Shown here: positions 33,591 to 42,360 of the stretch, one piece after another
Position numbering within the stretch: the first letter of the stretch is position 1
Layout of the letters: every line of letters starts with the position of its first letter
Origin: DAHVFY01 sp040388665
GTDB taxonomy: Bacteria > Chlamydiota > Chlamydiia > Chlamydiales > Rhabdochlamydiaceae
Length of the DNA stretch: 64,000 bases
Reading direction: 5' to 3'
NCBI GenBank assembly: GCA_040388665.1
Contig: JAZKBL010000042.1
Coordinates: 23,258-87,257, forward strand
The notes under the pieces: model-generated
Told to the model about the DNA's origin: nothing
The model's database searches: none
What the model saw: the letters and a program-made list of their open reading frames with translations, nothing else
Made by a program: the position numbers and the translations under genes

Positions 33591-33798
33591 TGTGAATACT
33601 CCCTCGCCTAAAGACGAAGGCTTCTAGGGATTGGATACCCAGGCTATCTATTCCGAGAGCCAAAATGCCGGTGCTTTTAGAGGAACTTGTCTCAGCCTGC
33701 ACAAAAGTGAGCCCAGTCTAGCAAAAAAGAGAATTAGGAACAAGCGCATTTCATCCCAGTCCTAAACGACAGGGTTTTCATGCGTCAGTAGGATAAAA
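33591..33798 (+). ncRNA. HEARO/omega-RNA-like element, copy 2, without an IscB gene
   Basis: Second copy of the structured repeat at 25027-25291, same orientation. It shares the start TGTGAATACTCCCTC, then TACCCAGGCTATCTAT and CCGAGAGCC, TGCTTTTAGAG, GTCTCAGCCTGCAC, the 3' hairpin TCATCCCAGTCCTAAACGAC and the terminal AGGATAAAA. Relative to copy 1 it lacks about 57 nt after the first stem, and one 3' hairpin pair is lost (GACAGGG instead of GACTGGG). No IscB or TnpB frame follows; 33799-33930 holds no recognisable gene, only a reappearance of the string AGGAATGGAAG (also in copy 1). Confidence 0.5.
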
Positions 33799-33930
33799 GG
33801 CTCCTCACTTCTTGTCTAATACCTCCTAATAAGAAGTAGAACTAAAGTAGTACACTCCTCTCCTTCCACCCCGCGCACTCCACTCAAACCACACGGCTCT
33901 AGCGCCCAACGTAAAGCTAGGAATGGAAGG

Positions 33931-34368
33931 TTAAGCCTTAGCAACCCAAGAAGCATTTCGATAAAAAAGATCTTGTACGACATTGCTGTCGAAAGGATTT
34001 CTTCTCATACTCTTGGACGAAAACTTTCCACCTTCTTGCATATGAGTACGAAACTCATAATCACCCTTGGGATACTGAGGAGCAAAAAATTTCTCAGCGA
34101 CGGTCACAACGAAAGGAACGAGAATTGTGGCATAGCCAACAGTCTCCGCAAGTCCCAAAATTATATGAAAAACTCTATCACGTTTTGTAAGTGATTCATA
34201 TTTATTCGTGTGATAAGGTCTATAAATATTTCTTTCCTTTGCAAGGGATATTAGAGAATCTTGTGATCCATCAGAAGAGGCGACTTTAAAATGCCTCACA
34301 CCAATTTCAAACGGGGTAAATAAAAAACAATTTGTTGAATCTTCAGTACGAACTTGTATTAAGCTCAT
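33931..34368 (-). CDS. hypothetical protein with one membrane segment
   Basis: The start at 34368 has an excellent AAGGAGGG 5 nt upstream, giving 145 aa (an upstream ATG at 34398 lies before it). The N-terminal 65 residues are soluble (MSLIQVRTEDSTNCFLFTPF), then one strongly hydrophobic stretch (FHIILGLAETVGYATILVPF and beyond) likely crosses the membrane. The C-terminus is basic and polar. No family recognised. A single central hydrophobic segment with polar ends is compatible with a membrane or secreted effector protein, but this is speculation. Confidence 0.7.
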   Translation of the reverse strand: MSLIQVRTEDSTNCFLFTPFEIGVRHFKVASSDGSQDSLISLAKERNIYRPYHTNKYESLTKRDRVFHIILGLAETVGYATILVPFVVTVAEKFFAPQYPKGDYEFRTHMQEGGKFSSKSMRRNPFDSNVVQDLFYRNASWVAKA

Positions 34369-34480
34369 ATAACCCTCCTTTTTTAAAAGTGATAACATGA
34401 AAACTAATAAAACAGCAATGTCTTACATTAACATATTCTTAATTAAACTTTAAAATTTCTTGATGTTTTTCTTTAAAAAC

Positions 34481-34584
34481 ACTAATAACACTAGTGATAG
34501 CAAAGAAAAGCTGCAAGTGCATGCCTACACAAGCTTGATAATTTTCTTGATAATTACTAGAGAAATTAGTGATAATAAAGAAAA
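34481..34584. promoter_or_regulatory. direct and inverted repeats upstream of abiEi
   Basis: TAGTGATA-N2-AAAGAAAA occurs at 34492-34509 and again at 34567-34584, the second ending 12 bp before the AbiEi start. CACTAATAACACTAGTG around 34480-34496 adds an inverted element, and TTGATAATT is repeated near 34536 and 34547. AbiEi antitoxins bind repeats in their own promoters to repress the operon, so these are likely operator sites. Confidence 0.5.
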
Positions 34585-34596
34585 AGGACAAGTTGG

Positions 34597-35421
34597 ATGA
34601 AACTCGATGCCTTCTTCGCTCAGCATCAGATATTTACGGTAAATGAGCTGAGCGCTTGGCTCTCTGAGGAAGCCGCTTGCGGTGTCAATCACTCGACACT
34701 ACATAATTCTTTAGCCTATCATCAGAAACAAGGCCATATCCTTCGCATTCGTCGTGGGTTGTATTATTCTATTGCCAAAGGAGTGATTGCAAGCACCTAT
34801 CCCGTTGATCCTTTTTTAATCACTAGCAAAATGGCAGAGGATGCAGTATTGGGTTATCGGACAGCTCTCGATTTATACGGGAAATTGCATACTACCTCTA
34901 ATAAATTTATCTACCTTTCAAAAAAACGAGTGATGGCTTCTTTTGTTTTTAGGGATATTGAATATCAGGCAGTTTCCATTCCAATGGCATTAAAGGAAAA
35001 TAATAATGAGCAATTTGGAATTCAATCAATGGATCGACTAGGTCAAAGTATATTGGTTACTACTCTTGAGCGTACATTAGTTGATGTTTTAGACCGGCCT
35101 CATTTATGTGGCTCTTGGGAAGAAATTTGGCTTTCACTTGAGAACATTGAGTATCTCGATTTAGACCAGGTATTGAAATATGCCTTTCTTTTGGGCAATG
35201 CAACAACGATCGCTAAACTTGGGTTTTTCTTAGAAACTCACCGTGATAGGCTGATGATACCAGAAAATTATCTCGAAGATCTTTGTAAACATCGTCCTAT
35301 GAAACCACATTACCTAGAACGTAAGCAAAAACAACCTCAAAAAATGATCTCAAAATGGAATCTAATTGTTCCTTTGAGTTTGATTAATCGTGAATGGGAA
35401 GAACCTAATGAAGATATCTAA
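34597..35421 (+). CDS. abiEi: AbiEi-family antitoxin / transcriptional regulator
   Basis: 274-aa antitoxin of a type IV toxin-antitoxin system. The N-terminus is a winged helix typical of AbiEi (TVNELSAWLSEE, then LAYHQKQGHILRIRRGLYY), followed by the domain with VDPFLITSKMAEDAVLGYRT, HTTSNKFIYLSKK and ILVTTLERTLVDVLDRP, the last strongly conserved in AbiEi. It overlaps the toxin gene by 14 bp. AbiE systems cause abortive phage infection or growth arrest; finding one in a chlamydia-like genome suggests phage pressure or horizontal acquisition. Confidence 0.88.
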   Translation: MKLDAFFAQHQIFTVNELSAWLSEEAACGVNHSTLHNSLAYHQKQGHILRIRRGLYYSIAKGVIASTYPVDPFLITSKMAEDAVLGYRTALDLYGKLHTTSNKFIYLSKKRVMASFVFRDIEYQAVSIPMALKENNNEQFGIQSMDRLGQSILVTTLERTLVDVLDRPHLCGSWEEIWLSLENIEYLDLDQVLKYAFLLGNATTIAKLGFFLETHRDRLMIPENYLEDLCKHRPMKPHYLERKQKQPQKMISKWNLIVPLSLINREWEEPNEDI

Positions 35422-36373
35422 GCAAGAATTATTGAAAGAAGCTGGAGAGACAGGCTTTCGTCCTGAAATCATGGAAAAGGTTTGGCATCTGATGGCCATT
35501 CTCGATGGTATCAGTGTACATTCGTTTTTGAAAGATCGATTGGTTTTAAAAGGAGGGACGGCTTTAAATCTCTTCTTCTTTGACCTTCCTCGATTATCGG
35601 TGGACATCGACCTGAACTACGTTGGAAAACTTGATAGACAAGAGATGATCCTTGAACGTCCAGAGGTAGAAAGAGCTTTAGAGGCAGTATTTCAAAGAGA
35701 GGGCTTGAGCATCCGACGTATCCCAGAAAAACATGCAGGAGGGAAGTGGCAACTTCGCTATGAAAGCGCTCTTGGAGGCAATGGCAACTTAGAAGTAGAC
35801 CTGAATTTTATGTTTAGAACGCCTTTGTATGGGATACATAAGCAATGTTCTCACAGTATAGGAACACGGAAAACTAAAGAAATCGCACTTTTAGATATCC
35901 ATGAGCTTGGTGCAGGCAAACTTTCAGCACTGTTTGGGAGACATGCCTCCCGTGATCTCTTCGATGCGCATCAACTGCTCACGAAATGTTCTTTAAATGC
36001 CGAACAACTTCGGCTCGCATGCCTTGTGTATGGAGCTATGGGATCCAAAGACTGGCGACAGATATCCATCGATGAGATTCACTTCGAGGAAAAGGAACTT
36101 AAAGATCAGTTGATTCCCGTACTTAGAAAGCAGGCATTTCGCAATGGCGATTGGCTAAGCTGGACAAATCAATTGTTAGCAGATTGTAAAACTGCATTGA
36201 TACCTCTTTTCCCTTTGAATGAACGCGAACAAGCCTTTCTGCAAAGCTTATTTGAGCATGGAACGATAGACGCAACACTGGTCACACATGATCTCAATTT
36301 GATTGAGAAAATCAACGCTCACCCTCTTTTACAATGGAAAGCAAAGCTTGTTTCTGAAAAGAAGCAAAAATAG
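35408..36373 (+). CDS. abiEii: AbiEii-family nucleotidyltransferase toxin
   Basis: 321-aa toxin partner of AbiEi. The nucleotidyltransferase motifs are LKGGTALNL (GGTALNL at 49-55) and RLSVDIDLNY (D-x-D at 66-68), followed by LEVDLNFMFR and LHELGAGKLSAL-type residues (here DIHELGAGKLSAL, with the conserved Lys) and RDLFDAHQLL. AbiEii/MenT enzymes add nucleotides to tRNA or other targets. The start at 35408 has GGAAG upstream; an ATG at 35390 is possible. Key residues are present, so it may be active. Confidence 0.9.
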   Translation: MKISKQELLKEAGETGFRPEIMEKVWHLMAILDGISVHSFLKDRLVLKGGTALNLFFFDLPRLSVDIDLNYVGKLDRQEMILERPEVERALEAVFQREGLSIRRIPEKHAGGKWQLRYESALGGNGNLEVDLNFMFRTPLYGIHKQCSHSIGTRKTKEIALLDIHELGAGKLSALFGRHASRDLFDAHQLLTKCSLNAEQLRLACLVYGAMGSKDWRQISIDEIHFEEKELKDQLIPVLRKQAFRNGDWLSWTNQLLADCKTALIPLFPLNEREQAFLQSLFEHGTIDATLVTHDLNLIEKINAHPLLQWKAKLVSEKKQK

Positions 36374-36386
36374 GGAAGGATAGGTT

Positions 36387-36449
36387 ATGAAAAGTCGGGC
36401 AGAGTTAACGAAACGACAATTACAAGTGCTTCCTTATCTTCTTGTCTAA
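36387..36449 (+). CDS. very short ORF after abiEii, probably a gene remnant
   Basis: ATG 36387 with GGAAGGAT upstream encodes 20 residues (MKSRAELTKRQLQVLPYLLV) before TAA 36447-36449. The sequence looks like the beginning of a helix-turn-helix or integrase-like protein that is cut short. It may be the stub of a gene deleted by the insertion or loss of neighbouring DNA. I cannot exclude that it is untranslated. Confidence 0.3.
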   Translation: MKSRAELTKRQLQVLPYLLV

Positions 36450-36496
36450 GCCATTTACGAGCAGCTCTTATCAGCTTGTTTCAGAAGGAGTTAGGA

Positions 36497-36540
36497 AATA
36501 AAAAGGCCGAACGTTTAGGTTTTTCTGACAAAACGTTCGG
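36497..36540 (-). terminator. rho-independent terminator after tRNA-Leu
   Basis: Stem AAACGTTCGG/CCGAACGTTT (36531-36540 with 36507-36516) just 3' of the minus-strand tRNA-Leu. On that strand it is followed by CCTTTTTATTT (about 36496-36506), the expected T tract. Confidence 0.75.
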
Positions 36541-36545
36541 GGATA

Positions 36546-36628
36546 TGCGAAAGGGGGGACTCGAACCCCCACGAGCAGAGCCCGTTACCACCTCAAGGTA
36601 GTGCGTCTACCAATTTCGCCACTTTCGC
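36546..36628 (-). tRNA. tRNA-Leu (anticodon GAG)
   Basis: Minus-strand 83-nt tRNA with long variable arm: acceptor GCGAAAG/CTTTCGC, D arm GCGAAATTGGTAGACGC, anticodon loop TTGAGGT (anticodon GAG), variable arm AACGGGCTCTGCTCGT, T arm GGGGGTTCGAGTCCCCC, discriminator A. The long variable arm identifies a class II leucine tRNA. Confidence 0.96.
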
Positions 36629-36779
36629 ATGACAGGCATTACGCCAAAGAGAAGTGCAAATTCTAACGTTTTTTAAGATATCTGATCAAGCTTTTTTTCT
36701 CTCAGCCGAACCCCTAGTAATTTTTTGTTTTCAATACATGCAGCATCCTGTAAAATATGTTGATTACAACGGGAAAAAC

Positions 36780-37694
36780 ATGAAACAGCTACTCATCGGC
36801 ATTGGCGTCGTTATTGTATGTCTTACAACCCTCTTAAGCCTTGACCGCTTTTTCTTTAAGAACAATAAAAGCTTCTGCCTGCGCCTTATTTATTCAACTC
36901 TTCCCTTTAATCCTGACTGGGAACTCCCTCCTCTGTCTGCAGAAGAAAAACAAACTGTAGAAAAAGTGCTTAATCAAAATTTTCACTACCTCAACAAGGG
37001 AGGGCAAACGTTTGCATTCTCAAGCGATGATGGTAAATATGTGATTAAATTTTGCAGATTTCCTTCCTCTCTTCGCCCTTTTTCTTGGACAAGCTCGACA
37101 TTTACTAAATTTAAACCCTCAAATGTTCAGATGGCAAAAAAAAGCTTAGCAAAACTCCACAACAGCTTTCATAGCTACAAACTCGCCTTCCAAGAATTAA
37201 AAGAAGAAACTGGGTTGCTCTATGTTCATTTAAATCCTTCTCACGATTTAAAAAAAATAATTACAATTATCGATAAACTCGGCGCACATTATCAAATCCC
37301 TTTAGATCATGTGACCTTCATCCTTCAAAAAAAGGCCGATCTCGTTTATCCGGCTCTAGAAAATTACAAAATAAATCAAGATAAAGCCTCTACAAAACAA
37401 GCTATTGGACATTTAGTTGACCTATTCATTGCCTCAGCAAACAAAGGAATTGTTGACTATGACGCGATCATGCATAAAAATTATGGCTTTATTGAAAACA
37501 GAGCTATTCACATCGACATCGGCAATTTCGGAAAAAATGAAGAAATTAAAGAGCAAAAACGAGCTGTAGCGCACGTTCTTGAAATGACAAATAGTTTAAA
37601 AAAACGGCTCGAAAAATTCTATCCTGACTTTTTTCCTTTGTACGATGAAGTCATTCAAGAGAAGCTTCTACCAGAAAATTCGAAAGATCTATAG
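36780..37694 (+). CDS. membrane-anchored conserved hypothetical, kinase-like features
   Basis: 304-aa protein with an N-terminal membrane anchor (MKQLLIGIGVVIVCLTTLLS). I do not recognise a named family, but the layout recalls a degenerate protein kinase: a nucleotide-loop-like strand pair FAFSSDDGKYVIKF with a conserved-looking Lys, and later DYDAIMHKNYGFIENRAIHI then DIGNF, resembling the catalytic loop D-x5-K-N and the D-F-G-like DIG. No usual glycine loop is seen. It lies 10 bp upstream of the M16 protease gene and is likely co-transcribed. Kinase fold is inference only. Confidence 0.65.
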   Translation: MKQLLIGIGVVIVCLTTLLSLDRFFFKNNKSFCLRLIYSTLPFNPDWELPPLSAEEKQTVEKVLNQNFHYLNKGGQTFAFSSDDGKYVIKFCRFPSSLRPFSWTSSTFTKFKPSNVQMAKKSLAKLHNSFHSYKLAFQELKEETGLLYVHLNPSHDLKKIITIIDKLGAHYQIPLDHVTFILQKKADLVYPALENYKINQDKASTKQAIGHLVDLFIASANKGIVDYDAIMHKNYGFIENRAIHIDIGNFGKNEEIKEQKRAVAHVLEMTNSLKKRLEKFYPDFFPLYDEVIQEKLLPENSKDL

Positions 37695-37704
37695 AATTGA
37701 GCCC

Positions 37705-40653
37705 ATGAACTTTCTAAATAATGCGGGCGAAGAATACCTCGACTTTCTTCTTACCAAAACCCTGCCTATCCAAGAGCTCAATTGCACACTCAAAGAGCTC
37801 GTGCATATTCCCACTGGCGCTCACGTGATGCATCTAGAAAACGATGACCCAGAAAATCTATTCTGTCTTTCCTTTAAAACACTTCCCGGCAGCTCAAACG
37901 GCGCAGCGCACATTTTAGAACATACCGTACTCTGCGGCTCGCGTAAATATCCGGTCAAAGATCCTTTCTTTTCCATGACACGCCGCAGTCTTAACACTTT
38001 CATGAATGCATTAACAGGCTCCGATTTCACCTGTTATCCAGCAGCTTCTCAAGTTGAAAAAGACTTCTATAATCTTTTAGAGGTTTATCTTGACGCTGTT
38101 TTTCATCCAAAACTTAAAGAATTCAGCTTTTTACAAGAAGGGTGGCGTCTTGAATTTGCAGAAGCAAAAAACCCTTCTACACCGCTCGAATATAAAGGCA
38201 TTGTCTATAACGAAATGAAAGGAAGCCTTTCATCTGCCGACGTGCGCCTTTGGCATGCAATGATGAAAGAACTTGTCCCAGATCTTCCTTATGCCTTCAA
38301 TTCCGGTGGCGATCCAAAAGTGATTCCGACACTTACCTACCAAGAACTCATTGCCTTTCATGAAACCTACTACCACCCCAGCCGCTGTCTTTTCTTTTTT
38401 TATGGAAACATCCCTTTAAAACACCATCTCAACTTTATTAGCGAACATGCATTAAAACATATTCTTAAAGAAACACCCCTTCCCCCAATTCCAAAACAAG
38501 TACGCTTGCACGCGCCTATAAAAAAAGAAATGCGCTATCCCGTTAGCGAAGGAGAAGAGCTTACACAAAGAACAATAACGGCTTTCGGATGGTTAACAGC
38601 CCCTCTTGTAGAACAAGAAGATGTCTTAGCGCTTAATCTGCTTGATCTCATTCTCATGGAAACAGACGCCTCCCCTCTTAAATTAGCTCTTCTGCAATCA
38701 GGACTCTGCATCCAAGCAGATGGCGCAATTGATAGCGAAATGACAGAAATCCCCTACGTTATCGTTTGCAAAGGATGCAAAGAGAACTCAACAGACCAGC
38801 TCAAAGAAATTCTCTTCAACTCTATAAAAAAAATCATCAAAGAAGGCATTTCTCAATCTTTAATCGACGCAGCGCTCCACCAATTAGAATTCGATAGAAC
38901 AGAGATCAGCGCTGACCATACCCCGTTTGGTTTAACCCTATTCATGCGCTCCGGGCTTGCAAAACAACATGGCTGCCCTGCTGAAAATGCATTAACGATC
39001 CACGCTCACTTCAATAAGCTTCTAAAAAAAATACAAAACCCCACTTATTTGACAGACCTCTTACAAAAATACTTTGTGGATAATCCCCATTTTGTGGAAA
39101 TGCTCCTTCTACCCGATCCCAACCTCACCTCAGAAGAACTTTTGGAAGAAAAAACAACTTTAGAAACCATTCGAAATTCTCTCACAACCGATCAGGTCTC
39201 TCACTTAATAAAACAAAGCGAAGAGCTCGCCTCTTATCAAAAACTTACAGAAACACAATCGATCGAATGCCTTCCTAAAGTCACTCTAGATGATGTCCCT
39301 ATTTCTGTCCGCGATATTCCTCTTAAAGAAGAAACCTATAAAAACCTCAAAGTATTTCATACCCCTTGCTTTACAAATAAAATTCTCTATGCAGATATCA
39401 TTTTTGATGTTCCTGAAATTTCAGAACAAGACCTTCCCTATCTGCATCTTTTAGCAAGTTTACTTCCTGAAATCGGATCCGGAGCTCGAAGCTACACAGA
39501 AAATCTCGAATTTGCTCAAGCACATACAGGAGGCATTGGCGCAAGCTGCGGCTTAAGCACACATATCAATACTCCTTTTCTACCTCGTCTCTTTTTTGGA
39601 TTAAAAGGAAAAGCACTTAGGCGTAAGAGAGGCGAACTCTTCTCCCTCCTACGCGATATGGCGATAGCCCCTCGCTTTGACGAAAAAAAACGGATTGAAG
39701 AATTAGTGCTGCAGCTAAACGCTTCGCTACAGAACAGATTCACACGAAGTGCAATGCGCTACGCTACGCAACTCTCTTTAAGCGGCCATTCTCAAATAGC
39801 ACATATCAACAACATCTGGTACGGCCTTCCCTACTTTAAATGGCTCCAAAAACTTAGCCGCAACATAGAGCAAGAACTCGAACCTCTCATCGAAAAGCTA
39901 AAAGAAATTCATAACAAAGTTTTTTGCCAAAAAGAAATTCATCTCGTACTCTCTTGCGATGAAGAAATGTACGAAGAGCTAAAAAAAGAACAATTTTTAG
40001 GACTTAATAGCCTTCCTTCAAACAAAGACCAACCTTGGATCCCTAATTACCTTGTTTCTTCAGTACATTCACAAGCGCGCCCCCTTGCGTCTCCTGTCGC
40101 TTTTACAGCAAAAGCTTACAAAGTGCCAAGCTACCTGCATCCTCATGCACCCGCGCTATGCGTTGCTGCAGAGATCTTCGATAACACCTACCTTCATAAA
40201 AAAATTCGTGAAGAAGGCGGCGCTTATGGAACGGGCGCCTCTTATCTTCCTATGCTTGGTTTCTTTTATTTTCACGCCTACCGCGATCCCAATATTGCAG
40301 AGACGCTCACCTCTTTTGACACAGCAATTAAACGCGTTGCAACCTTCACATTTGATGAACGCGACTTAAATGAAGCAAAGCTTGGCATTATGCAACAACT
40401 CGATACACCCATCTCGCCCGGAAGTAAGGCCATTACGGCCTACGCACAGCTCCAAAGTGGCAGAACAAAAGAGACAAGACAACTTTTTCGAGAAAAGCTT
40501 CTTGCTGTCACAGCCAAAGATCTTCAAACAGCTGTTGAAAAAGATCTTCTTCCCAAATGCCCCTCAGGCATTGTCACCACATTTGCCGGCAAAGAACTCA
40601 TTGAAAGAGAAAACCACAAGCTTACTCCCCCACTCGAAGTGATTCCCATTTGA
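37705..40653 (+). CDS. M16C zinc metalloprotease (PreP/insulinase family)
   Basis: 982-aa peptidase. The inverted zinc motif H-x-x-E-H is HILEH at residues 69-73, in GAAHILEHTVLCGSRKYPV, with the distal Glu in IVYNEMKGSLSSADV. The four-lobe layout and size match presequence protease PreP, which degrades peptides inside a closed chamber. The start at 37705 (MNFLNNAGEEYLDFLL) is preferred; an in-frame ATG at 37645 overlaps the previous gene. The adjacency to htrA is the arrangement known from Chlamydia, supporting the lineage call. Confidence 0.92.
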   Translation: MNFLNNAGEEYLDFLLTKTLPIQELNCTLKELVHIPTGAHVMHLENDDPENLFCLSFKTLPGSSNGAAHILEHTVLCGSRKYPVKDPFFSMTRRSLNTFMNALTGSDFTCYPAASQVEKDFYNLLEVYLDAVFHPKLKEFSFLQEGWRLEFAEAKNPSTPLEYKGIVYNEMKGSLSSADVRLWHAMMKELVPDLPYAFNSGGDPKVIPTLTYQELIAFHETYYHPSRCLFFFYGNIPLKHHLNFISEHALKHILKETPLPPIPKQVRLHAPIKKEMRYPVSEGEELTQRTITAFGWLTAPLVEQEDVLALNLLDLILMETDASPLKLALLQSGLCIQADGAIDSEMTEIPYVIVCKGCKENSTDQLKEILFNSIKKIIKEGISQSLIDAALHQLEFDRTEISADHTPFGLTLFMRSGLAKQHGCPAENALTIHAHFNKLLKKIQNPTYLTDLLQKYFVDNPHFVEMLLLPDPNLTSEELLEEKTTLETIRNSLTTDQVSHLIKQSEELASYQKLTETQSIECLPKVTLDDVPISVRDIPLKEETYKNLKVFHTPCFTNKILYADIIFDVPEISEQDLPYLHLLASLLPEIGSGARSYTENLEFAQAHTGGIGASCGLSTHINTPFLPRLFFGLKGKALRRKRGELFSLLRDMAIAPRFDEKKRIEELVLQLNASLQNRFTRSAMRYATQLSLSGHSQIAHINNIWYGLPYFKWLQKLSRNIEQELEPLIEKLKEIHNKVFCQKEIHLVLSCDEEMYEELKKEQFLGLNSLPSNKDQPWIPNYLVSSVHSQARPLASPVAFTAKAYKVPSYLHPHAPALCVAAEIFDNTYLHKKIREEGGAYGTGASYLPMLGFFYFHAYRDPNIAETLTSFDTAIKRVATFTFDERDLNEAKLGIMQQLDTPISPGSKAITAYAQLQSGRTKETRQLFREKLLAVTAKDLQTAVEKDLLPKCPSGIVTTFAGKELIERENHKLTPPLEVIPI

Positions 40654-40668
40654 GCTTTTTGTAAAAGT

Positions 40669-40697
40669 TTGATAAAATGAAATGGATTCTATTAATA
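40669..40697 (+). promoter_or_regulatory. possible promoter of htrA
   Basis: TTGATA (40669-40674), 17-bp spacer, TTAATA (40692-40697), 22 bp before the htrA ATG and after the end of the M16 gene. A reasonable fit to a vegetative promoter, assigned by eye only. Confidence 0.35.
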
Positions 40698-40719
40698 CTT
40701 TACATCAGGAGTCGTATTT

Positions 40720-42144
40720 ATGATGTCTCTACTTCGTTTTACACTCGCCTCTTGCCTCGTTCTTGGCTCTGCGGCATTTGCTGAAAAGAACCAAAATTCT
40801 GAGTGCACGTGCACACCCGAACAAACATCTAAAGCCTTTACGAATGTTGCAAAAAAATGCATTCCTGCAGTCGTCTTTATTAAAGTACAACTCACTTCTG
40901 ATAGAGATAATTATGGCGCTCAATATCAAAATCCTTTTGATCAAAACAACGATTTTTTCAACCGATTCTTCGGCCTTCCCCCACGCGGCAGACAACAACA
41001 ACCTCAAGTAGAAATGACTCAAGGCTCAGGCTTTCTTGTCACTTCTGATGGTTATATTTTAACAAACGATCACGTCGTAAAAAATGCTGAAAAAATCACC
41101 GTAACGCTCAATACCGGCACTGAAATGGACGCAACTCTTGTCGGATGCGATCCCCACACAGACCTCGCAGTCATTAAAATCGAGGGAACAAACTTCCCCT
41201 ACCTTGAGCTTGGCGATTCAGAAGAAATGGATATTGGCGAGTGGGTTATTGCCATCGGCAGCCCCTTCCAATTAGAAGCCTCCTTAACTGTTGGCGTCAT
41301 CAGCGCAAAAGGGCGGCAAGACCTCAAAATTACAGACCTTGAAGACTTCATCCAAACAGATGCTGCGATCAATCCCGGCAACTCTGGCGGTCCATTACTT
41401 AGCCTTAAAGGTGAAGTGATTGGCATCAATACCGCGATCGTTTCCAAATCCGGTGGATACATGGGCATCGGCTTTGCCATCCCAAGCAACATGGCAAAAA
41501 ATATCATGGGGCAAATCATCGATAAAGGGATGGTTACAAGAGGATTCCTCGGTGTTTCTCTACAAGCTGTAGATAAAGATATCGCTGAAGCATTCGGACT
41601 TGACAAAGCGGAGGGCGCTCTTATCTCTGACGTTGTTAAAGGCTCTCCAGCAGATCTTGCAGGCCTCAAACAAGGCGATGTGATCCTAGAATGTAACAAC
41701 ACCCTCATTAAGTCGCTTGCAACCTTTAGAAATGAGATCTCGCTCATGACTCCAGGAACAACTATTACTCTCAAAATCAACCGTAAAGGAGAAATTCTCA
41801 ACCTCCCCGTAACATTAGGAACAGCCTCAGATGAACTCTCTGCAGCAGCGGGCGTTGTACAGAAGCTCGGCATCGAAGTCGACAACCTTACTCCCGAACT
41901 CTCCAAGCAACTCGGCTACACAACCATCGAGGAGGGCGTTGTGATCACAAAGGTCAAGCCAGGCTCCCCTGCCGCCGTCGTCGGCATGCGCCCCGGCTAC
42001 CTCATCCAAGCGATCAACCACAAAAAGATCGCTAATGTGACCGAGTTCAACGATGCCATCAACGAAGCGAGCAAGAGCAAACGGATCCTCATGCTTGTCC
42101 GCCAAGGCAACGCCACCCGTTTCTACACCATCAAAATCGATTAA
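40720..42144 (+). CDS. htrA: periplasmic serine protease/chaperone HtrA (DegP type)
   Basis: 474-aa protein quality-control protease. Signal peptide MMSLLRFTLASCLVLGSAAFA, then the trypsin-like domain with triad H118 (LTNDHVV), D148 (HTDLAVIK) and S222 (NPGNSGGPL), followed by two PDZ domains (TRGFLGVSL onwards and the last about 100 residues with GSPAAVVGMRPG). AGGAG lies 8 nt before the ATG. A strong terminator follows. In Chlamydia this protease acts in the periplasm and is reported to reach the host; the copy here has all catalytic residues. Confidence 0.96.
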   Translation: MMSLLRFTLASCLVLGSAAFAEKNQNSECTCTPEQTSKAFTNVAKKCIPAVVFIKVQLTSDRDNYGAQYQNPFDQNNDFFNRFFGLPPRGRQQQPQVEMTQGSGFLVTSDGYILTNDHVVKNAEKITVTLNTGTEMDATLVGCDPHTDLAVIKIEGTNFPYLELGDSEEMDIGEWVIAIGSPFQLEASLTVGVISAKGRQDLKITDLEDFIQTDAAINPGNSGGPLLSLKGEVIGINTAIVSKSGGYMGIGFAIPSNMAKNIMGQIIDKGMVTRGFLGVSLQAVDKDIAEAFGLDKAEGALISDVVKGSPADLAGLKQGDVILECNNTLIKSLATFRNEISLMTPGTTITLKINRKGEILNLPVTLGTASDELSAAAGVVQKLGIEVDNLTPELSKQLGYTTIEEGVVITKVKPGSPAAVVGMRPGYLIQAINHKKIANVTEFNDAINEASKSKRILMLVRQGNATRFYTIKID

Positions 42145-42150
42145 AACAAA

Positions 42151-42183
42151 AAAGCCCGGGCCAAAACCGCCCGGGCTTTTTTT
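42151..42183 (+). terminator. rho-independent terminator of htrA
   Basis: Perfect stem AAAGCCCGGGC (42151-42161) with GCCCGGGCTTT (42169-42179), 7-nt loop, then a T run to 42183, starting 6 bp after the htrA stop. Confidence 0.93.
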
Positions 42184-42319
42184 AATCATCTAATCCTTCA
42201 TGTTTTCTACATATCTATCAAAAGCCTCACCCCAGATGTCGCACAAACAACACATCGCTTAAAGGTAGCAAATTCCATCACTAAATCTTTAGTTATCAGC
42301 AACTTATGACATAAAACTG

Positions 42320-42360
42320 AAAAATGCTACCACAAATAGCATTTTTCAATGTAAAATGCT
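42320..42360. promoter_or_regulatory. palindromic operator-like repeats before the DUF4143 ATPase
   Basis: AAAAATGCTA (42320-42329) faces its exact complement TAGCATTTTT (42337-42346), and AAAATGCTA-like sequence recurs at 42353-42361 overlapping the ATPase start codon. This could be a repressor site or a stem masking the translation start. The rest of 42184-42319 shows nothing recognisable. Confidence 0.45.

Noticed and set aside
25027..33798. TnpB, IscB or IS200/IS605 transposase gene next to the structured repeats
   Set aside because: No frame near either copy shows RuvC, HNH or Y1 HUH motifs. The neighbours are DUF115, recO and a hypothetical gene.
41199..41906. Long open frame antisense to htrA (235 codons)
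   Set aside because: It lies wholly inside the htrA coding region, has no ribosome site and reads as Leu/Ser/Pro-rich noise. The opposite strand encodes a complete protease with all motifs.
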